Assembly (NCBI GenBank): GCA_900555555.1
Contig: USLK01000005.1
Span: 1-64,000, forward strand
Source of the DNA: an uncultured Collinsella sp.
GTDB taxonomy: Bacteria; Actinomycetota; Coriobacteriia; Coriobacteriales; Coriobacteriaceae
Reading direction: 5' to 3'
Length of the DNA stretch: 64,000 nucleotides
The notes under the pieces were generated by a model, which did no database searches, was not told the origin of the DNA, and saw nothing but the letters and a program-made list of their open reading frames with translations. Shown here piece by piece: positions 17,132 through 26,402 of this stretch; positions within the stretch are counted from its first letter, which is position 1, and the number at the start of each line of letters is the position of its first letter. The position numbers were made by a program, and so were the translations under genes.

Positions 17132-18661
17132 ATGAGCAACAACGCAACGCGCGCGAAAGCCCCCATCCCCGCGGGTGCGCATCGCAAACCCGCCGAATCC
17201 CCGCGCAAACGGCATGCCGGCCGCATCGCGCTCATCACGCTTTTCTGCCTGCTCGCCATAATCTACCTGAGTGGCGTCGCACTCTTCAGCTTCACGTGCT
17301 ACCCCAACACATCCATCGCGGACGTCGACGTATCCCTCATGGGAAAAAACGCCGTCATATCCCACGTGAGCGCAGCCGCACAGAACTATCGGCTCACCAT
17401 CACCGGCGAGGGGTTCTCCTGGTCGTTCGAGCCCGAGCACGCCGAGGATATCGTCGATCCCGAAGCCGCGATCAAGACCATCCTCGCATCGAACGAACCG
17501 CTCGCATGGCCGGTTCGTCTCTACGAGGCGCTCACCTTGCCGGACAAGTCACGCGTCCAGCAACCTGCGGACAGCCATGACGTCGAACTGCCCGACACCT
17601 TCGATGTCAAATCCTTCACTGCGGATATCCAAAATGCGGTCGAGGCCTACAACGCCGACAAGACGGGCACGTTCGACGCAGCCGGCGCGTATGACCCCGA
17701 GAGCGAACAGTTCACCGTAGAGCGCGCACGCGCGAACCAACAGCTCGACGGTCAAGTTGTCGAGCGCCTCGCACTCCAAGCGGTCTCGCAGCTCAAAGGG
17801 CGCGTCGAACTCGATGCCACCGCTCAGAAGCCCCTTGCCGGAGGCGCAACCGACGAGCAGCTCCAGCAGGCGTGCGATGAGGCAAACAAGCTCATAGGCA
17901 CCAACATCAACCTCACCATGGGCGGCGCCACGGTCGCAACGCTCGATGGCAAGCAGCTGGCCCAATGGATCACCTTCGACGATGAGCTCTCACCCGCCCT
18001 AAGCACCGAACCCGTAACGGCTTGGGTTCGCGAGCTCGCCCAGAAGATCGACACCGTCGGATCGGAGCGAAGCTACACGCGCCCCGACGGAAAACAGATC
18101 AAAGTCGTGGGCGGCAGCTATGGTTGGATGAGCGATGAGAAGCAGCTCGTCAAGATGATGAAAGATGCCGTGGCGAATAAGCAGGTGGGAGACATCGAGG
18201 TGCCGCTCAAGCAAAAAGCCGCCGCGTTCTCCGAGCACGGCAAGCCGGACTGGAAAGCCTACGTGGATATCGACCTAACGGAACAGCACGCGCGCTATTA
18301 CGACGAAACGGGCACCATGGTATGGGAATCGGGGGTCATCACCGGCAACCCCAACAAAGGGAACTCGACGCCGACGGGCGTGTATTCCCTGCGCACCAAC
18401 AACGGCGCCTCCAAACTCATCGGCAAGAAAGACCCCGAAACGGGTAAGCCCGAGTACGAGACCCCCGTATCCTATTGGATGCCCTTTGTGGGAAACGCGA
18501 TCGGCTTGCACGACGCCTCATGGCAGTCGGCCGCATCGTTTAGCGACCCGAGCGCCTACACGCGCGTGGGAAGCCACGGCTGCGTCAACCTCCCGCCCGA
18601 CAAGGCCCAGCAGCTGCACGATATCATCCATGTGGGAGACTGCGTGATCGTGCACCAATAA
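17132..18661 (+). CDS. L,D-transpeptidase (YkuD) with PG-binding-4 region
   Basis: This is a membrane-anchored enzyme that forms 3-3 cross-links in peptidoglycan or attaches proteins to it. One transmembrane segment at about 31-53 (LITLFCLLAIIYLSGVALF) is followed by an extracellular region of the type often found with YkuD (repeats at about 60-340) and the C-terminal YkuD domain from about 365. The catalytic motif is HDASW...GSHGCVNLP, with His482 and Cys484. At 509 residues the length fits the family. It lies 26 nt before a response-regulator gene, so it may belong to the same envelope-stress unit. Confidence 0.92.
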   Translation: MSNNATRAKAPIPAGAHRKPAESPRKRHAGRIALITLFCLLAIIYLSGVALFSFTCYPNTSIADVDVSLMGKNAVISHVSAAAQNYRLTITGEGFSWSFEPEHAEDIVDPEAAIKTILASNEPLAWPVRLYEALTLPDKSRVQQPADSHDVELPDTFDVKSFTADIQNAVEAYNADKTGTFDAAGAYDPESEQFTVERARANQQLDGQVVERLALQAVSQLKGRVELDATAQKPLAGGATDEQLQQACDEANKLIGTNINLTMGGATVATLDGKQLAQWITFDDELSPALSTEPVTAWVRELAQKIDTVGSERSYTRPDGKQIKVVGGSYGWMSDEKQLVKMMKDAVANKQVGDIEVPLKQKAAAFSEHGKPDWKAYVDIDLTEQHARYYDETGTMVWESGVITGNPNKGNSTPTGVYSLRTNNGASKLIGKKDPETGKPEYETPVSYWMPFVGNAIGLHDASWQSAASFSDPSAYTRVGSHGCVNLPPDKAQQLHDIIHVGDCVIVHQ

Positions 18662-18686
18662 CACCCGTGAGAACCAAGGAGGAGCC

Positions 18687-19364
18687 ATGCGCGCGAAGAT
18701 CCTGCTTGTCGAGGACGACCCGACCATCATCGACACCCTGACCGAGCTTCTGCGCGGCGCCGGCTACACCGTCGATACCGCCGACACGCAGCGCGAGGCG
18801 ATCGCCATGGCAACCCATCAGACGTATCAGCTGCTCCTGCTCGATGTGACCCTCAAGCAGGGCAACGGGTTCGCCGTCTGCGCGGCGGTGAAGGAGGCCA
18901 CACCCGAGGTCCCGGTGATCTTCCTCACCGCGTCGGACGATGAGTTCAACACCGTGACGGGACTCACCATGGGCGCCGACGATTACATCGCCAAGCCCTT
19001 CCGGCCGCGCGAGCTTCTCGCCCGCATAGCCACCACGATCCGCCGCTCCCAGCCAAGCCGGCGCATCATCTCGCTCGGCGACCTCACGATCGACACCGAC
19101 CGCGCCCTAGTCGAGCGCGACGGCAAGGAAATCAACCTCTCGGCACTCGAGTACCGGCTGCTGCTTTTGTTCGCATCGAACCCCAACAAGCTGGTCACGC
19201 GTGAGATGATCAGGGACGCGCTATGGGACGACGCGGGGACCTATGTGGAGGAGAACACCCTTTCGGTGTACATCAAGCGGCAGCGAGACAAGATAGAACC
19301 CGATCCGGTCAAACCGACCGTCATCACGACCGTGCGCGGTCTGGGCTACAAGGCGAAGGCATAG
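18687..19364 (+). CDS. OmpR/PhoB-family response regulator
   Basis: The receiver domain (1-115) has acidic pocket E9/D10/D11, phospho-acceptor Asp53 (LLLLDVTL) and the conserved Lys in DDYIAKPF. A winged-helix DNA-binding domain (about 125-222) ends with TTVRGLGYKAKA. AAGGAGGAG precedes the ATG. It lies 2 nt before its sensor kinase and upstream of two ABC export modules, which are its likely targets. Confidence 0.95.
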   Translation: MRAKILLVEDDPTIIDTLTELLRGAGYTVDTADTQREAIAMATHQTYQLLLLDVTLKQGNGFAVCAAVKEATPEVPVIFLTASDDEFNTVTGLTMGADDYIAKPFRPRELLARIATTIRRSQPSRRIISLGDLTIDTDRALVERDGKEINLSALEYRLLLLFASNPNKLVTREMIRDALWDDAGTYVEENTLSVYIKRQRDKIEPDPVKPTVITTVRGLGYKAKA

Positions 19365-19366
19365 CC

Positions 19367-20443
19367 ATGCTGACACGCAACCGCTGCGTCCGGCGCGCCC
19401 TCAAAGCGTCCCTTATCACCGCGATCCTAGCCGGTATCGCGGCAACATGGCTCCTGCTGCCCCTGGGAACCGGCGCCGTGGTGAAAGCGCTCACCGTCTT
19501 AGCGGCGGCCTCGCTGTGCCAGGTCGCCATCTTCCTCGCCAGCACCCGCAAGCGCCACCAAGCCATCGCGTCGCTGAGCGAGCGCCTGGACGCGGCCCTC
19601 TCGGGCGAACGCGACCTGGATTTCCACGACATGAGCGAGGGCGAGCTGAGTGTGCTGTCCAGCGAGATCGACAAGGTCATCACGCGGCTCAACCTCACCG
19701 TGGACGAGCTTGAACGGGAGAAGCTCTCGCTGTCGGACTCGCTCGCGAACATCTCGCACCAGCTCAAAACGCCGCTCACCTCCATCGCGCTCTCCACCGA
19801 GCTGCTCAAAAGCACCCTCATCCAAACCCAGGCAGACCCCTCGGCCATCGATCGCATACGAACCATCCAAGGGTTGCAGGAGCACGTCGAGAACCTCGTG
19901 GCGGCCCTTCTCAAGCTCGCGCGCATCGATGCCGGCGTGGTTAAGCTCGCACATGTGCCCGTCAATGCGGGACGGCTCGTCCGCCGCGCCTACGAGGGGC
20001 TTGCCATCGCATACGACATCAAGGACGTTGGCTGCGCGATCGATGCGGACCCGGCGGCGCAATTCGAGGGCGACCCCAACTGGAGCACGGAGGCATTAGC
20101 CAACGTCCTTAAGAACTGCCTTGAGCACACCCCTTCCGGCGGCACCGTGCGTATCACGGCCCGTGAAGACGCGATCGCCTGCCGCATCACCGTCTCCGAC
20201 AGCGGCCCCGGTATCCCCGAGCAGGATCTCCCCCACATCTTCGAACGGTTCTATCGTGGCTCAGGCGCCGATGACACGCGGGGCAGCGAGGTCAATCCTA
20301 CGGGCGTAGGCATCGGTCTGTCGCTTGCAAAGAGCCTCGTCAAGTCCCAGGGCGGCACCATCAAGGCGAGCAACATCCCCGCTCCCGACGGATCGGTCGC
20401 AGGAGCGCGCTTCGAGTTCATTTTTTTCAAGAATCCCGTTTAG
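19367..20443 (+). CDS. Sensor histidine kinase
   Basis: This membrane kinase of 358 residues has two adjacent transmembrane segments (about 16-36 and 38-58) with almost no extracellular loop, so it resembles the intramembrane-sensing kinases that read the state of a partner ABC permease. A short HAMP-like linker precedes the H-box ISHQLKTPL (His131); the N-box (VLKNCLEHT) and G-boxes (DSGPGIP, GVGIGLSLAK) are intact. The start ATG 19367 follows the regulator stop directly, and the pair is clearly co-transcribed. The signal sensed is unknown. Confidence 0.93.
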   Translation: MLTRNRCVRRALKASLITAILAGIAATWLLLPLGTGAVVKALTVLAAASLCQVAIFLASTRKRHQAIASLSERLDAALSGERDLDFHDMSEGELSVLSSEIDKVITRLNLTVDELEREKLSLSDSLANISHQLKTPLTSIALSTELLKSTLIQTQADPSAIDRIRTIQGLQEHVENLVAALLKLARIDAGVVKLAHVPVNAGRLVRRAYEGLAIAYDIKDVGCAIDADPAAQFEGDPNWSTEALANVLKNCLEHTPSGGTVRITAREDAIACRITVSDSGPGIPEQDLPHIFERFYRGSGADDTRGSEVNPTGVGIGLSLAKSLVKSQGGTIKASNIPAPDGSVAGARFEFIFFKNPV

Positions 20444-20517
20444 TGACAAAACCGTCACAGGCCGGTCACGAACGAGAAACGCCGTACGTCCACCATTAGT
20501 CCTGTCACCATAGACGT
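20443..20517 (+). promoter_or_regulatory. GTCAC-repeat operator candidate before the ABC genes
   Basis: The 131-base gap before the first ABC gene holds GTGACAAAACCGTCAC (20443-20458, arms GTGAC/GTCAC), then GGTCAC at 20464-20469 and TGTCAC at about 20512-20517. Direct spacing of about 10-11 nt between the first two GTCAC sites is what OmpR-type dimers bind. I infer that the regulator just upstream binds here to control the ABC operon. Confidence 0.4.
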
Positions 20518-20574
20518 GCGCGGGACGGCAGCGACTCGCCCTCCCGCGCAGCCCACGAACATCGGAGGCTCGCG

Positions 20575-21255
20575 ATGAACATACTGTCCGTGGAGCGTCT
20601 CACACGCATATACGGTACCGGCGAGACGGCCGTCCGCGCGCTCGACGATGTCAGTTTCGAGGTCGAGGCGGGCGAGTTCATAGCGATCATCGGCAGCTCG
20701 GGCTCGGGCAAATCCACACTCATGCACCTTATGGGCGGTGTCGACCGACCCACCTCGGGAACCGTTCGCCTGCAGGGCCAGGATATCTTCGATCGTTCCG
20801 ATGAGGAGCTCGCGGTATTCCGCCGGCGCGAGGTGGGCTTGGTCTACCAGTTCTACAATCTCATCCCCGTGCTCAATGTGGTTGAAAACCTTTCGCTACC
20901 CGTTCTTATGGACGGGCGCAAAATCAACCAGAAGCGCCTGAACAGCCTGATCGAATCCCTTGGCCTCGCAGGAAAGGAGCACTGCCTTCCCAACCAGCTT
21001 TCCGGCGGCCAGCAGCAGCGCATCGCCATCGGGCGCGCGCTCATGAACGCGCCTTCGGTCATTCTCGCCGATGAGCCCACGGGCAACCTCGACTCCAGGA
21101 ACTCCGCCGAGATCATGCACCTCCTGCGCGAATCGAATCGCACCTACAAGCAAACCCTCATCCTCATCACCCATGACGAGGACATCGCCCTCATGGCCGA
21201 CCGCATCATAGCCATCGAGGACGGCCGCATCGTCCGCGATGAGCGCAGGGCCTAA
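20575..21255 (+). CDS. ABC transporter ATP-binding protein (LolD/MacB type)
   Basis: This 226-residue ATPase has Walker A GSSGSGKST (40-48), Q-loop region VYQFYNLIP, signature LSGGQQQR, Walker B VILADEPTGNLDS and the switch His in LITHDE. This subfamily powers FtsX-type permeases in export or mechanotransmission rather than uptake. GGAGG precedes the ATG. Its stop is 2 nt before the giant permease gene, its partner. Confidence 0.94.
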   Translation: MNILSVERLTRIYGTGETAVRALDDVSFEVEAGEFIAIIGSSGSGKSTLMHLMGGVDRPTSGTVRLQGQDIFDRSDEELAVFRRREVGLVYQFYNLIPVLNVVENLSLPVLMDGRKINQKRLNSLIESLGLAGKEHCLPNQLSGGQQQRIAIGRALMNAPSVILADEPTGNLDSRNSAEIMHLLRESNRTYKQTLILITHDEDIALMADRIIAIEDGRIVRDERRA

Positions 21256-21257
21256 CC

Positions 21258-24200
21258 ATGAGGGAACGCAGCATCTTCACGAGTTTCGCCCTCAACTCGC
21301 TCAAGCCGAATCGTCACAGGAGCATCGCCTCCATCGTGGGCATCGCGCTTTCCTGCGCATTGCTCACCGCCATCTTCACATCGGAGAACACGCTCAACGT
21401 GAACCTGCGCAACCTCATCGAAGCTCAGGAGGGTACCTGGCAGCTGTCCTTGGATAACGCCCAAAAGCCCGAGATAGATGAAGCGGAAAGCGACCAAGCC
21501 ATTGATGGCATCTACGTGCAGGACCGCTACGGCAACGCGCTTCTTCCCCAAGGCTTCAACACCTACGGCATACGCTACCTGTCGCTCATGGAATACCCGG
21601 ATACGAGCCGTACGGACGGCATCAAGCCCGAACCGAAGCTCTACGAGGGCCGCAAGCCGACCTCGCCCAACGAGATCGTCCTGCCCCTCGACCTGCGCGA
21701 GACCACCCAAGACGAATATCGCGAGTACGACCAGCCGGGCCCATCGGGAAAGGACGATAAGGTCCAGCCGATAAGCTGGACGGGAACGCTGCAACTCGGT
21801 TCGACCATCGATCTGGCGCTGGGCCGCCGCACGATCGACAACGAGGGAACAGGGCAATACCTCAGCGACACCGATGGCGTTAACATGCGACCGGGCAAGG
21901 CGCGCGACCAGCTTGCCGAATGGCTCTCCGATGTCCAGCCCGCACGCACCTACACGGTTGTGGGCTTTTACAACGAATCGGTCTGGAACAGCGGAGCCGG
22001 GTACACCGCATACTGCGGCCGCGACCCCCAGCACGCCGTAGCGCATAGGCTCTATATCAAAAGCAACGCTAAAACGAGCATGGACCTCGTCGATATCGAG
22101 GCTCGTCTCACATCCCATATCGATGAGCGCCCCGTGGCGGAACGGCTCGCATACTCGAGCTATCACGAGGAGCTGCTTCGCTACCAGGGGCTCACGCCCC
22201 TCGACGACATCTGGGGCGCCATCCCGACGCTCGCCGTCATCCTCACCGTCGTGGTGCTTGCCGCATCGGTGTCGCTTATCTACAACACCTTCGCCATCGC
22301 CGTGGGCGAGCGCACGCGTCAATACGGGTTGCTCGCATCGCTCGGTGCCAGCAAGCGCCAGATCAGGTGGACCGTCTACCTGGAGGCAACGGTGCTGTGC
22401 GCCATAGGCATCCCCCTGGGAATCATGGCCGGGCTCGCGGGGACCGCCGCCGTGTTCGACCTGACGGCAGAGGGCATCGGCACCATAGTATCCGAGGGTA
22501 CTACGGGGCTTAAAATCTCCCACATCATCATCAGCCCAACGGGAATCGCGGCCTGCAGCGTCATCACCATGCTGTCGGTGTGGATCAGCGCCATGGCGCC
22601 GGCCTGGAGAGCAAGCAAGGTAACGCCGATCGAGGCTCTCAAAAGGTCGAGGGACATCCGTTCTAGGAAATGGGGCTCGAAGAGTCCACGCGTTTTCGAT
22701 ACGCTGCGCATGAAATTGGGAGGCGTACCTACCTGGCTCGCGCACAAGAACCTATCGCGCGCCAGCATGAAAAAACATGTTGTCGCCGCCTCGCTTGGGG
22801 CCTCGGTGGCCCTGATCATCGTCACAGGCGCCATCGCCCAATGCCTCACCGAGGTCAGCGACGGCGTGACGGGAACCGACACCGACATCCTCGTGTTCGG
22901 CCTGCGCGAGATCGCCCCGCAGGAGACCCTGGGCGATGCGCTCGATAACATCGGGGAGGTCCAGGATTACCTGACGCAGTCCCCCGATGCGCGCAGCGTT
23001 GGATACAACATCAACAGCTACGCCTACGCGCATATTCCCGCGGAGCTCATCAACGCAAAGGGAGCGCGCAGCGGCATGAGGCAGACGGCGTACTTTGAGG
23101 ACCAGGGTGCCGAAAACGCAGCCCCGGCGCAGGTCGGAAGCGTCTTCGCCCGCAACGGAGACTACTACGGCATGGTCTCGTTCAACTTCGTCGACACGGC
23201 AACCTGGAAGGAGCTGCTCCGCCTCAACAAAATCGATGACGGCGCCCTGGACAGCGACGAGAACCCCTACGCCCTCGCCTACATCGATGCCGCGGCCGCC
23301 GCCGACGGGACCCCGCACGCGCCCAATATCATCAAGTACTCGGGGCCGATCGATCTGTACCTGGGAATCGAGCTGCCGCAGGAAAGCGACTTCGGAGGTT
23401 TCGGCGTTACGAAAGACGGCGTGCAGGCGCTCTACATGGAGGACGACGGAACCGGGGAGGGACGCGCCCTTACGGCCCCCAACGGCGAGGCCTACAGCTC
23501 GGACATAAGCGCTCGCCCGCTCGATGAGGCGATCAGGGCCACGCATAAGATCGACATCGCCGGGACCGCGACACGTCTGCCCGAACCGCTGCGCAAGGAC
23601 GACTCCATGGGCTACCTGAACCTGGTGATGCCCGTCAGCGGGCTCGAGGAGCTCACGGACTGCACCCGCGATGCGATACCCCAAGACCAGCTGACGTCCA
23701 TGCACGCACCCTTCGGGTTCGCACAGGATGATGAAGGCGAGGAACCGCAGCTCACGCCGGTATTCTTCTTCGACTCGTCCGATCCCGCCAAGACGGGCAT
23801 CGCGATGCAGGAGAGGATGCAGGCATGCATGGACAGCAAGCCATGGGGCCGTGCGTTCCTCAACAACGTCGCCGAGGAGGCCCGCGCGCTCGCGCTGCTC
23901 AAGAAGACCATCATGGTCTTCATCACCTGCTTTGCAGCCGCCACGGGAGCCATCGCCATGGTGAACGTGTTCAACACCATCTCGAGCTCCATCGGGCTTC
24001 GTGCGGGAGAGTTCGCCATGCTGCGCAGCTGCGGCATGACCAAGCGCGGCGTAGCGCGAATGATCTTCGCCGAATGCGCGGAGCTGTGCATACGCGGGCT
24101 GATATGCGGCGTGGCCCTCGGTCTCGCGGGATCGATGCTCATCAGATACATCATGAGCTACAAGGTTTTCAGCCCAATGCCCTCGTTCCCCACCGCCTGG

Positions 24201-24314
24201 ATGGTGGCGGCCGTCTGCCTGGTCGTCATCGTGCTCGCTTTCAGCGCATGGTACGCGCTGGCCACCGGCAAAAACGCCCCGATCATCGAAACCCTCAGGG
24301 AAGACGCCCTGTAG
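21258..24314 (+). CDS. Large FtsX-family ABC permease
   Basis: The protein is 1,018 residues, about twice a standard MacB. There is one N-terminal membrane segment (about 18-38) and a large extracellular region. A three-helix FtsX block lies at about 320-450 (IPTLAVILTVVVLAASVSL onward), then another membrane segment near 510, a second extracellular domain (about 530-870), and a second FtsX block at about 885-1010. Such permeases serve antimicrobial-peptide resistance or lipoprotein/toxin export in Gram-positives. The gene is co-transcribed with the ATPase before it and the adaptor after it. The transported substrate is not evident. Confidence 0.9.
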   Translation: MRERSIFTSFALNSLKPNRHRSIASIVGIALSCALLTAIFTSENTLNVNLRNLIEAQEGTWQLSLDNAQKPEIDEAESDQAIDGIYVQDRYGNALLPQGFNTYGIRYLSLMEYPDTSRTDGIKPEPKLYEGRKPTSPNEIVLPLDLRETTQDEYREYDQPGPSGKDDKVQPISWTGTLQLGSTIDLALGRRTIDNEGTGQYLSDTDGVNMRPGKARDQLAEWLSDVQPARTYTVVGFYNESVWNSGAGYTAYCGRDPQHAVAHRLYIKSNAKTSMDLVDIEARLTSHIDERPVAERLAYSSYHEELLRYQGLTPLDDIWGAIPTLAVILTVVVLAASVSLIYNTFAIAVGERTRQYGLLASLGASKRQIRWTVYLEATVLCAIGIPLGIMAGLAGTAAVFDLTAEGIGTIVSEGTTGLKISHIIISPTGIAACSVITMLSVWISAMAPAWRASKVTPIEALKRSRDIRSRKWGSKSPRVFDTLRMKLGGVPTWLAHKNLSRASMKKHVVAASLGASVALIIVTGAIAQCLTEVSDGVTGTDTDILVFGLREIAPQETLGDALDNIGEVQDYLTQSPDARSVGYNINSYAYAHIPAELINAKGARSGMRQTAYFEDQGAENAAPAQVGSVFARNGDYYGMVSFNFVDTATWKELLRLNKIDDGALDSDENPYALAYIDAAAAADGTPHAPNIIKYSGPIDLYLGIELPQESDFGGFGVTKDGVQALYMEDDGTGEGRALTAPNGEAYSSDISARPLDEAIRATHKIDIAGTATRLPEPLRKDDSMGYLNLVMPVSGLEELTDCTRDAIPQDQLTSMHAPFGFAQDDEGEEPQLTPVFFFDSSDPAKTGIAMQERMQACMDSKPWGRAFLNNVAEEARALALLKKTIMVFITCFAAATGAIAMVNVFNTISSSIGLRAGEFAMLRSCGMTKRGVARMIFAECAELCIRGLICGVALGLAGSMLIRYIMSYKVFSPMPSFPTAWMVAAVCLVVIVLAFSAWYALATGKNAPIIETLREDAL

Positions 24315-24332
24315 ATACAAAAAGGAGACCCC

Positions 24333-25673
24333 ATGAACAGCATTGTCAAGCCTCCCGTCCCAACCGATACCGACAAGCTGCCCGCCCAGCAGCCCGAACT
24401 CGAGGGCAGCGACGCCGAAGCCTATGCGGCCCTCAAGGCTAAGCGAGCCGAAAGGCGTCGCAAAACGATACGCCACCGCGCGATCGCCGCGGGCATCGTG
24501 GCCGCGCTCTTGGTGGGCGGAGGCATCACCGTCGCCCTCAGGGGCCGGGCCGAGCAAAACCAAAGCATGGAGCCCATCACCGATATGGCCACGCAGGGCA
24601 CTTTCGAGAACTCCGTCGACGCCAAAGGTAAGCTGGAGCCGATCTCCTCAACCGTCATCTCCCCCGCCATCGACGGCAAGATCGCCACGGTCAACGTTGT
24701 AGCGGGTCAGCACGTCAACGAAGGTGACGTGCTCATGACCATCACCAACCCCGAGCTCGATGCAGCCGCGGCAGAGGCCGCCCGCGCGCTCAAGACGGCC
24801 CAATCAGACCTTGCCTCCGCACAAAATGCCCTGAAGGATGCCCAGGCCGCGGGTCCGTCGGTCGATCCGGACGGCGCACCCGCGCCCGTAGACCTCACGG
24901 CGGCGAAGGACGCGGTGAACCAGGCGCGCAATGCGGTCGAATCCGCGCGCGCCGCCAACGACCAAGCCCAGGAGAAACTCGCTCAAAAGACCGTCAAGGC
25001 CCCTTCCTCCGGCAACATCGTGGCGCTCAATGCCCAGGTGGGAGCGAACCTCTCGGATCTGGCCGCATCCGCAGCGGGCGGGGCGAACCCCGGCCCGCTC
25101 ATGCAGATCGCCGACCTCTCGACCATGAAGGTCACCGTCCAGGTGAGCGAGGAGGACATCGCGAAGGTCGCCGTCGACCAGCAGGCAAAGGCGACCTTCC
25201 CGGCGTACCCCGACGTCGAACTTGAGGGAAAGGTGGTCTCGATCGCATCGATCGCAACGGCCGACGGCACCAACTACTCCTACGACGGCAGCCCCATCCC
25301 CACCTTTGCCGTAGATGTCCTCATCGAGAACCCCGATCCCAAGCTCAAGCCCGGCATGACCGCCGAAGTAACGCTCACCACGCAAAAATACGACAACGTG
25401 GTGATGGTCCCAACCGGCGCGCTGCTCACCGACGATGGATCCTCGTTCTATGTCAACGTGGAGACGGATACCGAAACGCACGATTCGGAGCGCCGCGACG
25501 TCACCGTCGTGGCCCAAAGCGACGAGTTCGCGGTCATCGGCCGCGCCAAGGACGCCCCCGCCGACCAGAACCCGGACATGCCCACCTCGCCTGTCAAAGA
25601 CGGCGATACGCTCGTCATCTCCGGGGGCGATGGGGGCGAAGACGGGCCCCAGGCCGGAATGGAGCTGAGATAG
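24333..25673 (+). CDS. Membrane-fusion adaptor (MacA/HlyD type) of an ABC exporter
   Basis: A cytoplasmic N-terminus is followed by one membrane segment (about 52-70, IAAGIVAALLVGGGITVAL). An extracellular adaptor follows: a lipoyl half (GKLEPISSTVISPAIDGKI...), an Ala-rich helical hairpin (about 140-220), the second lipoyl half (KTVKAPSSGNIVALNAQVG) and a beta barrel. The Asp/Gly-rich C-terminal tail (last 40 residues) is variable. AAAGGAG precedes the ATG. Its stop directly abuts the next ATPase gene, so the three genes form a MacAB-like tripartite pump without an outer-membrane partner, as in other Gram-positives. Confidence 0.92.
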   Translation: MNSIVKPPVPTDTDKLPAQQPELEGSDAEAYAALKAKRAERRRKTIRHRAIAAGIVAALLVGGGITVALRGRAEQNQSMEPITDMATQGTFENSVDAKGKLEPISSTVISPAIDGKIATVNVVAGQHVNEGDVLMTITNPELDAAAAEAARALKTAQSDLASAQNALKDAQAAGPSVDPDGAPAPVDLTAAKDAVNQARNAVESARAANDQAQEKLAQKTVKAPSSGNIVALNAQVGANLSDLAASAAGGANPGPLMQIADLSTMKVTVQVSEEDIAKVAVDQQAKATFPAYPDVELEGKVVSIASIATADGTNYSYDGSPIPTFAVDVLIENPDPKLKPGMTAEVTLTTQKYDNVVMVPTGALLTDDGSSFYVNVETDTETHDSERRDVTVVAQSDEFAVIGRAKDAPADQNPDMPTSPVKDGDTLVISGGDGGEDGPQAGMELR

Positions 25674-26402
25674 ATGGGGGCCGTCATCGACATCAGGCAC
25701 GTGCACCGCGTCTTCGAAACCCAGGCCGGGTTCGCGCACGTGCTGCACGACATCAATCTCCAGGTGGGTGCAGGCGAGTTCGTGGCCGTCATCGGCCCTT
25801 CGGGCTCGGGCAAATCGACCCTCATGAATATCCTGGGATGCCTCGACACCCCCACCTCGGGTCAATATCTACTCGAGGGGCTCAACACGGCGCTGCTCAG
25901 CGACGAAGAGCTCGCCGAAATGCGGGCGCGGCGCATAGGCTTTGTATTCCAGAGCTTCAACCTGCTCCCCCGCATGACCGTCCTCGACAACGTGATGCTT
26001 CCCATGGCCTACATCGACACGCCCCGTCGCGAGCGGGAGCGCCGGGCCGTGCACGCCCTGCGTGCCGTGGGGCTGCCCGTTGACCACTACGACCACCGCA
26101 CCAACGAGCTGTCGGGCGGCCAGATGCAGCGCGTTGCCATCGCGCGCGCCCTCGTCAACGACCCGGCCATCATCCTTGCAGACGAGCCCACCGGCAACCT
26201 GGACTCCGCGACGGGCCAACAGGTGATGGAGACGTTCAAGCGGCTGCAGGCGCAGGGCAAAACGATCGTGCTCATCACGCATGACCCCGGCGTTGCCGCC
26301 CAGGCCGACCGCCAGGTGACCATCCGCGACGGGCGCCTCACGGAAACCGCTCGCCGCTCGTCACTTGCGCACATCCCAACCATCGAAGGAGGCGCCGTAT
26401 GA
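25674..26402 (+). CDS. ABC transporter ATP-binding protein (MacB type)
   Basis: This 242-residue ATPase has Walker A GPSGSGKST (about 42-50), FVFQSFNLLP, signature LSGGQMQR, Walker B ILADEPTGNLDS and LITHDPG. Its ATG follows the adaptor stop with no gap, and its stop overlaps the permease ATG (ATGA at 26399-26402), so the module is translationally coupled. It is a paralogue of the ATPase at 20.6 kb. Confidence 0.94.
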   Translation: MGAVIDIRHVHRVFETQAGFAHVLHDINLQVGAGEFVAVIGPSGSGKSTLMNILGCLDTPTSGQYLLEGLNTALLSDEELAEMRARRIGFVFQSFNLLPRMTVLDNVMLPMAYIDTPRRERERRAVHALRAVGLPVDHYDHRTNELSGGQMQRVAIARALVNDPAIILADEPTGNLDSATGQQVMETFKRLQAQGKTIVLITHDPGVAAQADRQVTIRDGRLTETARRSSLAHIPTIEGGAV